Source: Saccharomyces uvarum (lineage: Eukaryota > Ascomycota > Saccharomycetes > Saccharomycetales > Saccharomycetaceae). From it: 64,000 bases of DNA. The stretch covers positions 620,001 through 684,000 of the forward strand of contig OX365940.1 in the NCBI GenBank assembly GCA_947243795.1, in the 5' to 3' direction. A program made the translations under genes and the position numbers. Of the stretch, positions 30,067 through 40,369 are shown in pieces; the stretch's first letter is position 1; each line of letters starts with the position of its first letter. Under the pieces are notes generated by a model. It was not told where the DNA came from, ran no database searches, and saw only the letters and a program-made list of their open reading frames with translations.

Positions 30067-31169
30067 AAGGGCCAGACCCTTTCGCACTGCGGTTACTTCT
30101 TCTCGATCTCTTAAATAGAGAATAAACCTTGCTTGGCTACACTATCGTGCGTGATGCCAATTGAATATCCTAGCTAAGACAAAGAGAATGTTGTGAGACA
30201 AGCACGTGTATGTAAATCACCCGCCCGTTGCACTTAAAAGACCATCGAAAGGGCAGAGTAGCGTTCCAGAGCTTTAAATGAATAGACTTTGTTTCCCCAA
30301 CGGAACATCATTCTTTTGTTCGCAACCACTCCACTGATAGAAAGGCAAACAGCACCCGCTCTCTTCTGGGTCATGATACCCCAAAGCGGTAAAGCCACGA
30401 AAACGTCGCGCGCAAAGGGGTAAACAAGCACCACGCTATAACAACGTGAAGACAGAGCTTCCTACCACGCCCCCGCGCTGATCCATCCAGTTCGCTCAAC
30501 GATTCGAGTCCAGCTCCAGTTTGTGAGTCTGTTCCTTCGCTGACGATCCACGAGCAACTGCTTTGTTCAGCCTGCACGAACGCGATGAGACAAGAGTTCG
30601 CGATTTTACTTCTTCGAGAGAACCTCGCAGCGCGTCAGTAAATTCCCAACCTTGAAAACCTCGGGGACGCAATTTTTGGCGATTTTGCTACATTGAGCTG
30701 AATAGTGTCAAGTAGAGGCTGGGAGGGAGGCTATCTCTCGAGAGAGTCTCGAAAAATAAAAAAAAATTTGATACTGCGGAAGGCAAGATTAGGAATGGAG
30801 GAAAGGTAGCGCGGTCCTGTGTTTTCCTGCACCATATGGCCGGTGCGACTGCAACGATATTCTCTTGATATTTTTTTGGGAACTTCCCTTTATATAAGGA
30901 TATATTTTAACACTAGTAACGCTTGTTCTCTATGGCTTCTTAATGGCATACCAATATCCACTCAAGAGCAGATTGTCCTAGGAATTCTCCACTTCGTTTC
31001 GGTTTATTTATCTAGTTTTTGTCAATTGATTATCATATCTCCCCAGGATAGACGTGTTTATTAGTACACTTCAACGACAACTACAATAATAATTAAATAA
31101 TACTAGCAGCAATAACACCGCTTCTCTATTGCAGTGGTTTTTTATATACAGAATAAAGAAAGTAAGACC
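30067..31169. promoter_or_regulatory. CLN1 promoter region with SBF/MBF site cluster
   Basis: A 1.1-kb spacer with no gene. A perfect SCB (CACGAAAA) is at 30396-30403, followed directly by a CG-rich MCB-like run. Further ACGCGA (30580-30585), TTCGCGATTTT (30597-30607) and GCGCGTC (30630-30636) elements follow, so the G1/S control region spans about 30390-30640. It is GC-rich relative to its surroundings. TATATAAGG near 30892 may be the TATA box. SBF/MBF control of CLN1 is established knowledge. Confidence 0.7.
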
Positions 31170-32810
31170 ATGAACCACACAGAAGTGAAAGCTGGACTAA
31201 TTGTCACTGCAAAGCAGACGTATTACCCAATTGAACTGTCCAATGCAGAACTATTAACCCATTACGAAACCATACAGGAGTACCACCAAGAAATCTCTCA
31301 AAATGTGTTGTTCCAGTCTTCCAAGACAAAACCAGATATCAAGTTGATCGATCAGCAACCTGAGATGAATCCCCACCAAACCAGAGATGCCATAGTGACC
31401 TTTTTGTACCAGCTCTCAGTGATGACCAGAGTAAGCAACGGTATCTTCTTCCACGCCGTCAGGTTTTACGACCGTTATTGCTCTAAGAGAGTGGTCTTGA
31501 AAGACCAAGCCAAACTAGTGGTGGGCACGTGTCTTTGGTTGGCTGCCAAAACTTGGGGCGGATGTAACCATATAATAAACAACGTTTCCGTCCCCACAGG
31601 TGGTAGGTTCTACGGCCCCAATCCAAGAGCTCGTATACCTCGTCTTTCTGAATTGGTTCATTATTGCGGCGGGTCCGAATTATTCGATGAATCAATGTTC
31701 ATTCAAATGGAGAGGCATATCTTGGATACCCTGAGTTGGGATGTTTACGAACCCATGATTAATGACTACATCTTAAATGTAGACGAAAATTGTTTGATAC
31801 AATATGAACTCTATAAAAACCAGCTACAGAATAACAACGGTAGCAACAAAGAGTGGTCTTCTGAAAAAAGACAGTCTCAATCTTCCCAAGACAGTGACGC
31901 CACAGTGGAGGAACACATCAGCAGTTCTCCGCAAAGCACTGGATTGGATGGCGCTACAACCACCATGGATGAAGATGAAGAGCTAAACTCGAAAATTAAA
32001 TTGATCAATTTGAAAAGATTTTTGATTGATTTAATTTCTTGGCAATACGATTTGCTCAAGTTCGAGCTGTACGAAATTAGCAACGGCGTATTTTCTATTA
32101 TAAATAAATTCACCAACCAAGACCAAGGTCCATTTCTCTCTATTCCCATGGGCAATGAGATAAACTCAAACAGTCAATCACAGATCTTTAGTGCTCTCAT
32201 CAATGGTATAATCAACTCTCCCCCATCTCTAGTCGAGGTCTATAAGGAGCAATACGGTATAATACCTTTCATATTACAAGTAAAGGATTATAATTTGGAA
32301 TTGCAGAAGAAACTGCAATTGGCCTCTACCATAGATCTAACGAAAAGAATTGCCGTTAATTCCCGTTACTTCGACCAAAACGCTTCATCAACAGCTTCAT
32401 CTCCAAGTACATACTCTTCCGGAACCAACTATACTCCAATGAGAAACTTCAGCGCACAATCAGACAACAGTGTATTCAGTTCCACTAACGTCGATCATTC
32501 ATCACCAATCACTCCGCACATGTACACCTTCAACCAGTTCAAAAATCAAAGTGCTTGCGACAGTACTATAAGCGTAAACAGTCTACCCAACCAGACTCAA
32601 AACGGCAACGCGCCATTATCAAGTAATTATCAAAACATGATGCTAGAGGAAAGGAATAAAGAGAACCGAGTGCCCAATCCTTCATCTGCTGAAATACCAC
32701 AACGGGCAAAGTTCATGACAAGTGGTATCTTCCAGAACACAGCGGAACTTACTAATAGGGCGTCTACGATATCGCTATCAATAAGAAACCAAAACACTTC
32801 CCAACTGTAA
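31170..32810 (+). CDS. CLN1: G1 cyclin Cln1
   Basis: A 546-residue G1 cyclin, the known length, starting at the ATG at 31170 (an in-frame GTG upstream is not used). The N-terminal cyclin box (about 40-160) contains [32 protein letters not shown] and a long internal loop. A second cyclin-like fold follows. The C-terminal part is Ser/Thr/Asn/Gln-rich and PEST-like, with several Ser-Pro or Thr-Pro pairs, which marks G1 cyclins for SCF-Grr1 destruction. It activates Cdc28 at Start. The upstream spacer carries SBF/MBF sites. CLN2 is its duplicate. Confidence 0.97.
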   Translation: MNHTEVKAGLIVTAKQTYYPIELSNAELLTHYETIQEYHQEISQNVLFQSSKTKPDIKLIDQQPEMNPHQTRDAIVTFLYQLSVMTRVSNGIFFHAVRFYDRYCSKRVVLKDQAKLVVGTCLWLAAKTWGGCNHIINNVSVPTGGRFYGPNPRARIPRLSELVHYCGGSELFDESMFIQMERHILDTLSWDVYEPMINDYILNVDENCLIQYELYKNQLQNNNGSNKEWSSEKRQSQSSQDSDATVEEHISSSPQSTGLDGATTTMDEDEELNSKIKLINLKRFLIDLISWQYDLLKFELYEISNGVFSIINKFTNQDQGPFLSIPMGNEINSNSQSQIFSALINGIINSPPSLVEVYKEQYGIIPFILQVKDYNLELQKKLQLASTIDLTKRIAVNSRYFDQNASSTASSPSTYSSGTNYTPMRNFSAQSDNSVFSSTNVDHSSPITPHMYTFNQFKNQSACDSTISVNSLPNQTQNGNAPLSSNYQNMMLEERNKENRVPNPSSAEIPQRAKFMTSGIFQNTAELTNRASTISLSIRNQNTSQL

Positions 32811-33276
32811 TCAAGCTCTTTTATATATTTATATAATCATGAACCGCTATGCTTACCTAACGAAAGCAATAATGACATTCATAGCACATAATTAATTAAA
32901 TCGTTTCAAAACCCATCTTCAAGCATTTAGTTCTAGTATTCTTCACATGAAACATACATTAATTCTTGGTATACTAACATTTCCTCATCAGCCTTATAAT
33001 TATCACCGTGCACGAGAATATGACGCGATTTTCAAGTATTTTTTTTGCTTCTTTTTATTCATACATTTGCGGTTTATTAAAGGAGAGTATTAGCTACCCA
33101 GATATAAATAGAAAGCCACTTTATCATTCGGAGAATCAGACAGAGAACTCCACGACAACGTTAAAAGCCCAATACTATCTCAAGTGCTGAAGGAACATAT
33201 AAAATCCTAGGAAAACAATATCATAGGGGAAGATTTATTACTGTAATTATTATTGTCGGTGTTGTTATTTATTATC
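32811..33276. other. Spacer CLN1 - ROT1
   Basis: A 466-bp AT-rich tandem spacer with the CLN1 3' end (TTTATATATTTATATAA near 32819) and the ROT1 promoter. A plus-strand ORF at 33008-33190 begins at a non-ATG codon and shows no family resemblance. No RNA gene was seen. Confidence 0.55.
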
Positions 33277-34068
33277 ATGTGGTCCAAGAAATTTACCTTA
33301 ACGAAACTAATCTTGAGCAGTTGTGTGTTCATACAAAAGATCCATTGTGAAGATAATGACAGCTCTTTATATGGTACTTGGTCGTCCAAATCAAACCAAG
33401 TCTTCACAGGACCAGGATTTTATGATCCCATAGACGAACTATTGATAGAGCCTTCGTTACCTGGTATTAGTTACTCGTTCACCGAAGACGGTTGGTTCGA
33501 AGAAGCCAGTTACCAGGTCAGTGGAAATCCTCGTGACCCAACTTGCCCCATGGCTTCGTTGATTTACCAGCATGGTAAATATGTTATCTCAGAGAACGGT
33601 ACTTTAGTTTTGAATCCTATTGAAGTGGACGGCAGACAGTTGTTCAGCGATCCATGCACTGATAAAGGGGTCTCGACATATTCTAGATACAACCAAACCG
33701 AAACGTTCAAGGAATATTCAGTCGGTATAGATCCTTACCATGGTATCTACACTTTACAACTATACCAATATGATGGTACTCCAATACAACCGTTATACTT
33801 GGCCTACCAGCCACCAATGATGTTACCAACGGAGACCTTGAATCCTACAAACTCTGCTACAAGCAGTGGGGCGTCCAGCTCCGACGACACTTCTGCATCT
33901 TCCAAGAAGAAAAGATCACTAAGAAGCCTGGTAAGGAGAAGCCTAGAAAACAGACACAAGACGAATGCCGTTAAGAGATCAAATGCCTCATTTTTAACCT
34001 CGAATGCTATTTGGTATATTTCCGCAGGTATGTTGGGTGTTGGTTCATTATTATTTTTAGCATTTTAG
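33277..34068 (+). CDS. ROT1: Essential ER membrane chaperone Rot1
   Basis: A 263-residue protein starting at the ATG at 33277 (the frame upstream is open from a TTG). An N-terminal hydrophobic signal (LTKLILSSCVFIQKIHC) precedes a conserved lumenal domain (about 25-185) with GTWSSKSNQVFTGPGFYDP and several N-x-S/T sites. A Ser-rich, then basic segment follows, and a C-terminal membrane anchor (IWYISAGMLGVGSLLFLAF). Rot1 is known as an essential ER protein needed for protein folding and for beta-1,6-glucan and N-/O-glycosylation. It is a few residues longer than the 256 I recall, within the Ser-rich segment. Confidence 0.96.
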   Translation: MWSKKFTLTKLILSSCVFIQKIHCEDNDSSLYGTWSSKSNQVFTGPGFYDPIDELLIEPSLPGISYSFTEDGWFEEASYQVSGNPRDPTCPMASLIYQHGKYVISENGTLVLNPIEVDGRQLFSDPCTDKGVSTYSRYNQTETFKEYSVGIDPYHGIYTLQLYQYDGTPIQPLYLAYQPPMMLPTETLNPTNSATSSGASSSDDTSASSKKKRSLRSLVRRSLENRHKTNAVKRSNASFLTSNAIWYISAGMLGVGSLLFLAF

Positions 34069-34360
34069 CGCAATACAGGGATACTTATTCAATAAAACGG
34101 GGAGAAAGGGACTTAATATGGTTCTCAAATAAATATTAAAAAATTAACATACAATACAACATAATTTAATAGGTAACAAGAAAGAGAATAAGTTAAATTT
34201 ATGCTTCCAAGAAAGGCATCTAAAGGCGGATTGGATTGGAGACGCTTAATGCCGAATGTCTTCTTTTCTAAGATAGTCAGCAAAAACATCTTCGATCGAT
34301 AACATCGCCAGCCTGCTTTTATAAACTTCTCGTTATACCCTCTTATATACATGACTAACT

Positions 34361-35554
34361 TTATATGTCGATTTCTTCAGTTTCCAACCCGCACTCTGTA
34401 CATCTGCGTCTTTGAATTTGGTATCCGTCTTCATCGGTTCCTCCATCAGTGGGGGCGCTGAAGTTATGAACATGCGCCTTCCCGTGCTTCTTCTCCCTTA
34501 ATCTGTTGGTGTATTCTTGGGCCCTTGTTTTCAATCTCATTTCCTTGATTTTCTTTTCGTACTTCTTTTCTCTTCTTTGCGATTTACCTTCCTCACGACG
34601 CTGCCATTCTTTATCTAAGCCTTCTTCTCCACCCCATTTTTTGAAAGCAAAAGCCTCCACTTCGCATCTAACAAACAGTTGCATTCTTGCAAAGGTACCG
34701 GAATGAGGATTGGGCTTCTCAAGCCTATGGAACAACTCTTCATCGTTCAATTCGGGGTCCGTCAAAAAATAGTCTTCTTTGCATTCAGTTTTCGTTAGTA
34801 AGGCGTATTTTTCTGGATGGTCTTTGGAACATTGCTTACAGACTTGCAGCTTGAAGAGATCGTGTAAAACAGGGTCCATCTCAATATTGATATGACACTC
34901 AATACATTTCGGTGCTTTTGATATATGTTCCGGGGGCGGAGCATTTTCATACAGCAGTTTACGTTCTAATTGTTCTCTTTTCCAATCCTGAAGTGTTTTT
35001 TGCTTCTTGGACCCAAACTCAGAATCAATGTCTTCGTCGTTACCAAAACCGGGATTCGGAATCTTGTCCTTAGGATTGATGTAACCACCGTTCAAGTTTT
35101 GCATGGTGGAAAAATCATACTCGATATAGTCTTGCCTTCTTATGCTGGGCCTTATTTTTTCCAGCGGTCTCTTATTCGGTAGTGACGCATCTCTCTTACT
35201 ATTATCCATACCTCCATCACCGTAAAGTGGGGCAACATCAGCATTGGTGGACGCAGAAGATCGTTGGGCTACGTTTATTTCACTTGCTGAGGGTCCCGCC
35301 CCAGCTCTGGGGTTACTACCTGCAGCAGCAGCAGCTACCACAACTGGAGCTTTCACGGGCGCATTTCTACTTTCTATTCGATTCAACTGGTCCTTGTTCA
35401 ATATACCTCTTTTTTTCAGCCGATCTATTGCCAATTTCCTATTAGCCTCCTGCACAGTTCACCTCATCGTTACATTGTTAATAAAAGAAAACGCACAACA
35501 TGGTAATAACAAACCATCTACACATACTAGTTTAGCTTTTTGTTCGGGAGTCAT
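34361..35554 (-). CDS. RAD14: XPA-family DNA damage-recognition protein Rad14 (spliced)
   Basis: Exon 1 is 35528-35554 (nine codons, MTPEQKAKL) and exon 2 is 34361-35449, separated by a 78-nt intron (35450-35527). The intron has donor GTATGT, branch box TATTAAC (complement of 35477-35483) and acceptor CAG. The product has 371 residues, the known Rad14 length. Without splicing, exon 2 has only a GTG start with an in-frame stop just upstream. Key features are an Ala/Ser-rich N-terminus, the XPA zinc finger C-x2-C...C-x2-C (about 190-216; CIECHINIEM through CKQC) and a basic DNA-binding domain with FARMQLFVRCEVE. The protein acts in nucleotide excision repair. Confidence 0.95.
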
Positions 35555-35862
35555 AACGCCACACTCGATACCCTTTCACACCAGTTGCCAGAGTCCTTTC
35601 TCACTCCCGATAAATGCCTTTTCTTCTTTTCGCTTTCGTCTTTTCTTCTTCCACTTGGCCTAGGTAAAGCGTATTTTATTTGTAAGCAATAGCTTTACAG
35701 TATACTGAACATAAATGCATAACACTGTCCATCTAAAAATACATCATGTACAGCCAGTCTAGCGATCCTATATTACTACTGGCAAGATATCGCTAAGAGT
35801 TTGCCCTTGTAAAATGCACATGCCTGCTTTTGCGCTGCAGCGCAGAGTCGAACCATGGCCCT

Positions 35863-35869
35863 TCGTATA
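35863..35869 (+). promoter_or_regulatory. Sterol regulatory element upstream of ERG2
   Basis: TCGTATA, the core bound by Upc2 and Ecm22, lies about 195 bp before the ERG2 ATG in the 509-bp divergent spacer 35555-36063. TATATAAG at 35956-35963 follows as the likely TATA box. Both factors are known activators of ergosterol genes. The other half of the spacer is the RAD14 promoter, with nothing recognised. Confidence 0.65.
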
Positions 35870-36063
35870 AGATACAGAGAAAATTACCGGTACTATCGTA
35901 CTCGTTTGGGAGAATATCAATGTGGAAGAATCTGAAAAGATCTGCAGCCCCAGAGTATATAAGGGCCAGGCGTGATCAGAATTTGACGTCGTGGGATTAC
36001 TAACTGCAATTGCTTAGATCATCTCGGAGTAAGAACTAGATAACCATCAACAAAAACGCTACT

Positions 36064-36735
36064 ATGAAGTTTTTGCCAATCCTTTTATTGATCGGTGTGG
36101 TAGGCTACACAATGAACCTGCTGTTCAACACCTGGTTGCCTACCAACTACATGTTCGATCCAAAGACTCTGAACCAAATATGTAACACAGTCATCACCAA
36201 ACACGACTCCACTGCCGAAGACTTTTCCACTGAAGTCCTGCTACAGGACATCAGGGACGCACTAGCCTCTCACTACGGGGACGAATACATCAACAAGTAC
36301 GTCCGTGAAGAATGGGTCTTCAACAACGCCGGTGGTGCCATGGGCCAAATGATCATTCTGCATGCATCTGTCTCCGAATACTTGATCTTATTTGGTACGG
36401 CTGTTGGCACAGAAGGCCACTCCGGTGTCCACTTTGCAAACGACTACTTCACCATCTTACATGGTACGCAAACAGCCGCCTTGCCATTCGCCACCGAGGC
36501 TGAAGTGTACACTCCCGGTATGACCCATCACCTGCAAAAGGGATACGCCAAGCAATACAGTATGCCTGGTGGCTCTTTCGCCTTGGAATTGGCTCAAGGC
36601 TGGATTCCATGCATGTTGCCATTCGGATTCTTGGATACTTTCTCCAGTACTCTCGATTTATACACTCTATACAGAACTGTCTACTTAACTGCCAGAGACA
36701 TGGGTAAGAACTTGTTGCAAAACAAAAAGTTCTAA
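36064..36735 (+). CDS. ERG2: Sterol C-8 isomerase
   Basis: A 223-residue ER membrane enzyme that moves the C8 double bond to C7 (fecosterol to episterol) in ergosterol synthesis. The N-terminal hydrophobic helix (FLPILLLIGVVGYTMNLLF) is a membrane anchor. The conserved core follows: REEWVFNNAGGAMGQM, LHASVSEYLILFGTAVGTEGHSGVH, ATEAEVYTPGMTHHL and MPGGSFALELAQGWIPCMLPFG. It belongs to the family of the mammalian sigma-1 receptor. One residue longer than the S. cerevisiae enzyme as I recall it, near residue 50. An SRE and a TATA box lie upstream. Confidence 0.97.
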   Translation: MKFLPILLLIGVVGYTMNLLFNTWLPTNYMFDPKTLNQICNTVITKHDSTAEDFSTEVLLQDIRDALASHYGDEYINKYVREEWVFNNAGGAMGQMIILHASVSEYLILFGTAVGTEGHSGVHFANDYFTILHGTQTAALPFATEAEVYTPGMTHHLQKGYAKQYSMPGGSFALELAQGWIPCMLPFGFLDTFSSTLDLYTLYRTVYLTARDMGKNLLQNKKF

Positions 36736-37003
36736 TCCGCCCCACAAGCAGCTATTCAGTAGTTCATTATATATTAGATTAGTTTAATTATTGTTATTAC
36801 TATTATTGTCATTATTATTTACTCTTTTGGCTGGTTTTGTCACCAGAAACGACGGCATTATTCGGTGTTTGACCAAAGTGAAAAAGGCGTCTTTTGGTGG
36901 ATAGAAACTCAATCTTCGATTATTTGGAAAAATGGTGTGTGGGAATAAGGCATTTTAACCACTGTGCAAAGCAACAAAAGACCACCAGCAACCGACGTGA
37001 AAC

Positions 37004-38167
37004 ATGTCCGCACCCACCCCATTAGCAGAGGCCTCCCAAGTGCCCACTATCCCGGCCCTTTCTCCCTTGACTGCAAAGCAATCCAAGGGGAATTTCTTTT
37101 CCTCAAACCCAATATCTAGCTTTGTTGTGGATACGTATAAACAATTGCATTCTCACAGACAATCTTTGGACTTGATCAACCCAGGTACGGTGGAAAATCT
37201 GAATAAGGAAGTCTCCCGTGATGTGTTTTTATCCCAGTACTTTTTCACAGGATTAAGAGCTGATTTGAACAAGGCATTTTCCATGAATCCTGCCTTCCAA
37301 ACCTCGCACACTTTCTCCATCGGTTCCCAAGCCTTGCCCAAATACGCCTTCTCCGCATTGTTCGCTAATGACAACCTTTTCGCTCAAGGTAACATTGACA
37401 ACGACTTATCTGTCTCTGGTAGATTGAACTATGGTTGGGATAAGAAAAACATTTCCAAAGTCAACTTGCAAATATCAGATGGTCAACCAACAATGTGCCA
37501 ATTGGAACAAGACTACCAAGCTTCCGACTTCTCTGTAAATTTAAAAACTTTGAACCCTTCGTTCTCTGAAAAGGGCGAATTCACAGGTGTTGCTGTTGCC
37601 TCTTTCCTACAAAGTGTTACTCCTCAACTAGCTCTAGGTTTAGAAACCCTATACTCCAGAACTGACGGTAGTGCTCCAGGTGATGCAGGTGTCTCATACT
37701 TGACTCGTTACGTTTCCAAAAAGCAAGATTGGATCTTGTCTGGTCAACTACAAGCCAATGGTGCTCTGATCGCATCATTATGGAGGAAGGTCGCACCAAA
37801 CGTCGAAGCAGGTATCGAAACTACATTACAAGCAGGTATGGTCCCAATCACTGACCCATTGATGGGAACTCCAATCGGCATCCAGCCAACCGTCGAAGGC
37901 TCTACTACCATTGGTGCCAAGTATGAATATAGACAATCAGTATATCGTGGTACATTAGACTCTGATGGTAAAGTTGCATGCTTCTTGGAAAGAAAAATCT
38001 TACCAACTTTGTCTGTTTTGTTTTGCGGTGAAATCGACCATTTCAAGAACGATACCAAGATTGGCTGTGGCTTACAATTCGAAACTGCTGGTAACCAAGA
38101 ATTACTGATGTTACAACAAGGTTTAGACGCCGATGGTAACCCATTGCAAGCTCTTCCTCAATTGTAA
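37004..38167 (+). CDS. TOM40: Mitochondrial outer-membrane translocase channel Tom40
   Basis: A 387-residue beta-barrel protein, exactly the known length and very strongly conserved. It forms the protein-import pore of the TOM complex. The Pro/Ala-rich N-terminus is followed by the Tom40/VDAC-type barrel, with alternating hydrophobic strands such as YAFSALFANDNLFAQGNI and AVASFLQSVTPQLALGLETLY. The C-terminal strand ends with the sorting signal region FKNDTKIGCGLQFETAG and a short tail. It is an essential gene, tandem with ERG2 and convergent with INP1. Confidence 0.98.
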   Translation: MSAPTPLAEASQVPTIPALSPLTAKQSKGNFFSSNPISSFVVDTYKQLHSHRQSLDLINPGTVENLNKEVSRDVFLSQYFFTGLRADLNKAFSMNPAFQTSHTFSIGSQALPKYAFSALFANDNLFAQGNIDNDLSVSGRLNYGWDKKNISKVNLQISDGQPTMCQLEQDYQASDFSVNLKTLNPSFSEKGEFTGVAVASFLQSVTPQLALGLETLYSRTDGSAPGDAGVSYLTRYVSKKQDWILSGQLQANGALIASLWRKVAPNVEAGIETTLQAGMVPITDPLMGTPIGIQPTVEGSTTIGAKYEYRQSVYRGTLDSDGKVACFLERKILPTLSVLFCGEIDHFKNDTKIGCGLQFETAGNQELLMLQQGLDADGNPLQALPQL

Positions 38168-38516
38168 GAATATCTTCCTCGCTTTCCCATAACCGAGTCA
38201 ATATTTCATTATTTTTTTCTTTCCTATGCTTTGTTTTTTTATTACTTTGTGTATCGATTTTCTCTTTCAACTGCACGCCCACATTTTTTTTGCTTTTGTT
38301 TTAATATAAATAATTATGTATATACGTGGGTGTGAAGCTAGGAGAGAGTTTCTTGTTTATAGTTATGATCCTTTATTTTGCCTCGTAAACGGTCCAAAAT
38401 AAAGACAAGAGATCAAAAATTGCAAAGATATTAAATCCTATTTAAAAAAAAAAACAAACTATAATGATAAATTAAATGTTCCAGCCATTTATATTTGTGT
38501 TGTGTGCTTATTCGCC
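38168..38516. other. Convergent spacer TOM40 / INP1
   Basis: A 349-bp AT-rich spacer between two stop codons with poly-T and poly-A runs and a TATATA-type element near 38318. It probably serves as the 3' ends of both genes. No gene or RNA was seen. Confidence 0.55.
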
Positions 38517-39809
38517 CTAAGTTCTCTCTTGGCTTATGTACCCTGATTGGTTCAGCTGCATTAAAAGATCGCTCAGTCCAGGTATAGACCTTCTTTCAAA
38601 CCTCCTATGCCTATCTGACAGAGATACGGGAGAATCGATAAAGGAATATGAACTGCGTCTTTTGTTTCTCTGCTGCAAATGCCTACTTGATGCCATTATT
38701 GGAGTATTCAATATAGGCGCGGTCCGCCTCATAGCTTTTTTGAAAGCTTCATTGACAGAACTTGCCATGATATCGGTAGAACCAATGGGAGAGTAGACCT
38801 TTGTGCTTATATTTGGATAAGTATCGAATGACACCGAAAAGCCGCTATCCATATAATTGGGTTCGTCTTCCCCATAAAGTAAATAATTTAGCTCATCTTC
38901 ACCATCATCATCATCGTCGCCACCGATTTCGATATTAGTTGACTTGACATTCGATGTAGGCGAGGTTGCAAACTTGTCACTCAAGGACTCGTTGTTTCCA
39001 ATGGTATCTTCTTCGCTGATTTGTGAAAACTGACAGATCTTGCTAATGATGTTTTCAAAATCTTTAGCACTATTTTCCAAGTCTGATCGAGTTTGATTAT
39101 CTATAGGTAAAAATTCAATTTCCCAATATCGTTCTGGATTGTAAAAGCTAATAAAATACTTGAAACCTGCCCCGTTCAATCTTGTTATTTGTAGTTTGGG
39201 TAACACTGGGTGAACGATCTCGCCGTGCCGTCCTATTGATAGATAATTCACCACATGGCCGTCGTGACTATTATCCTTACTGGACTTCTGAATGAGTGCC
39301 ACATTTTCTTTCAAATTATCAAACCCTGTACATATCTGATATATCTCAATTGGTCCCTTCGCCATTAATGACGTTGGTTTCAATTTAATAGTATTCTGAC
39401 TATCCTGACTTACTGTGTCATTGAGGGACCCTTTGCTAGCTTTAGATGTAATATTTGCAGAAACCTGAGAATTTCTTCGAACAAGATTGCAGTTATTTTG
39501 AGCATCGTTATGAATTGGGACAAATGAGTTCATTACCTGAACATTGTTATATGTAAACAATGAAAATCTTTGTGTTGATATTCTTTTCCTTTGTGCTCCA
39601 GATTTCTTCATGGATAGATCACGATTTCGTACTTTGGCAGGCTTGCTTGTCTCATTTGATGGTTGCGCTGTGCTTTGCTTTAATTTCTTATTGTTATTAC
39701 TAAGTTTAAGTGACTGCTTTAATGTTTGAAATGTCGACTGAGGCTTCTTTTCTTGCTTTGTCGTCGATCTCAGATTATTTTTCTTCATTTCTCCCTTGGC
39801 CAAAGCCAT
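38517..39809 (-). CDS. INP1: Peroxisome inheritance protein Inp1
   Basis: A 430-residue protein, about 10 residues longer than the S. cerevisiae protein as I recall it, starting at the ATG complementary to 39807-39809. The N-terminus is Lys/Ser/Asn-rich and disordered. A PH-like folded middle (about 130-255) includes LMAKGPIEIYQICTGF, VNYLSIGRHGEIVHPVLPKLQI and YFISFYNPERYWEIEFLPI. An acidic stretch (DDDDDGEDEL) and a basic C-terminus follow. Inp1 anchors peroxisomes in the mother cell by binding Pex3 and the plasma membrane. No transmembrane segment is seen, as expected for a peripheral tether. It shares strand orientation with PFK2. Confidence 0.93.
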   Translation of the reverse strand: MALAKGEMKKNNLRSTTKQEKKPQSTFQTLKQSLKLSNNNKKLKQSTAQPSNETSKPAKVRNRDLSMKKSGAQRKRISTQRFSLFTYNNVQVMNSFVPIHNDAQNNCNLVRRNSQVSANITSKASKGSLNDTVSQDSQNTIKLKPTSLMAKGPIEIYQICTGFDNLKENVALIQKSSKDNSHDGHVVNYLSIGRHGEIVHPVLPKLQITRLNGAGFKYFISFYNPERYWEIEFLPIDNQTRSDLENSAKDFENIISKICQFSQISEEDTIGNNESLSDKFATSPTSNVKSTNIEIGGDDDDDGEDELNYLLYGEDEPNYMDSGFSVSFDTYPNISTKVYSPIGSTDIMASSVNEAFKKAMRRTAPILNTPIMASSRHLQQRNKRRSSYSFIDSPVSLSDRHRRFERRSIPGLSDLLMQLNQSGYISQERT

Positions 39810-40369
39810 GTCTGCGAGTTCAATTGTTCAATCAGTTGAGAAACCACCAATTCCGGTCCTATTTATCTTTCTAATAAGAAATGTTCCCTAAATAGTAAGT
39901 GCGACTCCCGCAACCCAGTAGATGATAGATATCGCTATTTTTGTTTACATCTTCGTTTCTCGTGATATCCCTATAGGTAATAAAAGAAGAACAAACTTTG
40001 GGGATGTATAAATATTCTATTAAAAGCTGCTTATTATGTAAATAAAGATTCAGAGGACGTTTATTGAAATATCTTTTAAATCATCTATATCACATATTCC
40101 GGTATACATAAATTTAGAAAACGTTTAGAGAAACAAATGGAAAAAATAAAACACAAAAAATAACAGTTTCTTTTTCCTTGACATTCATAAAAATGCATGA
40201 TAATATTGCTTGCATGGGGTAGTACTTGTATTATTGAAAGAGAGTAACAAAAAAATTCATTGTTCAAAAGCTTAGAGATAAAAAAAAGAATTATAGACAC
40301 AAAAGAAAAAATATGGGTTAACATTAATTGACATTAATAACAGAAAGCGTAAAGAAAAGATTTTTTATC
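39810..40369. other. Spacer PFK2 - INP1
   Basis: A 560-bp AT-rich region with the PFK2 3' end and the INP1 promoter on the minus strand. A minus-strand ORF at 40085-40324 is composed of low-complexity hydrophobic codons and looks accidental. No RNA gene was recognised. Confidence 0.55.

Noticed and set aside
35182-35663. Plus-strand ORFs opposite the RAD14 5' end
   Set aside because: Antisense to a conserved exon and intron; no independent evidence of coding.
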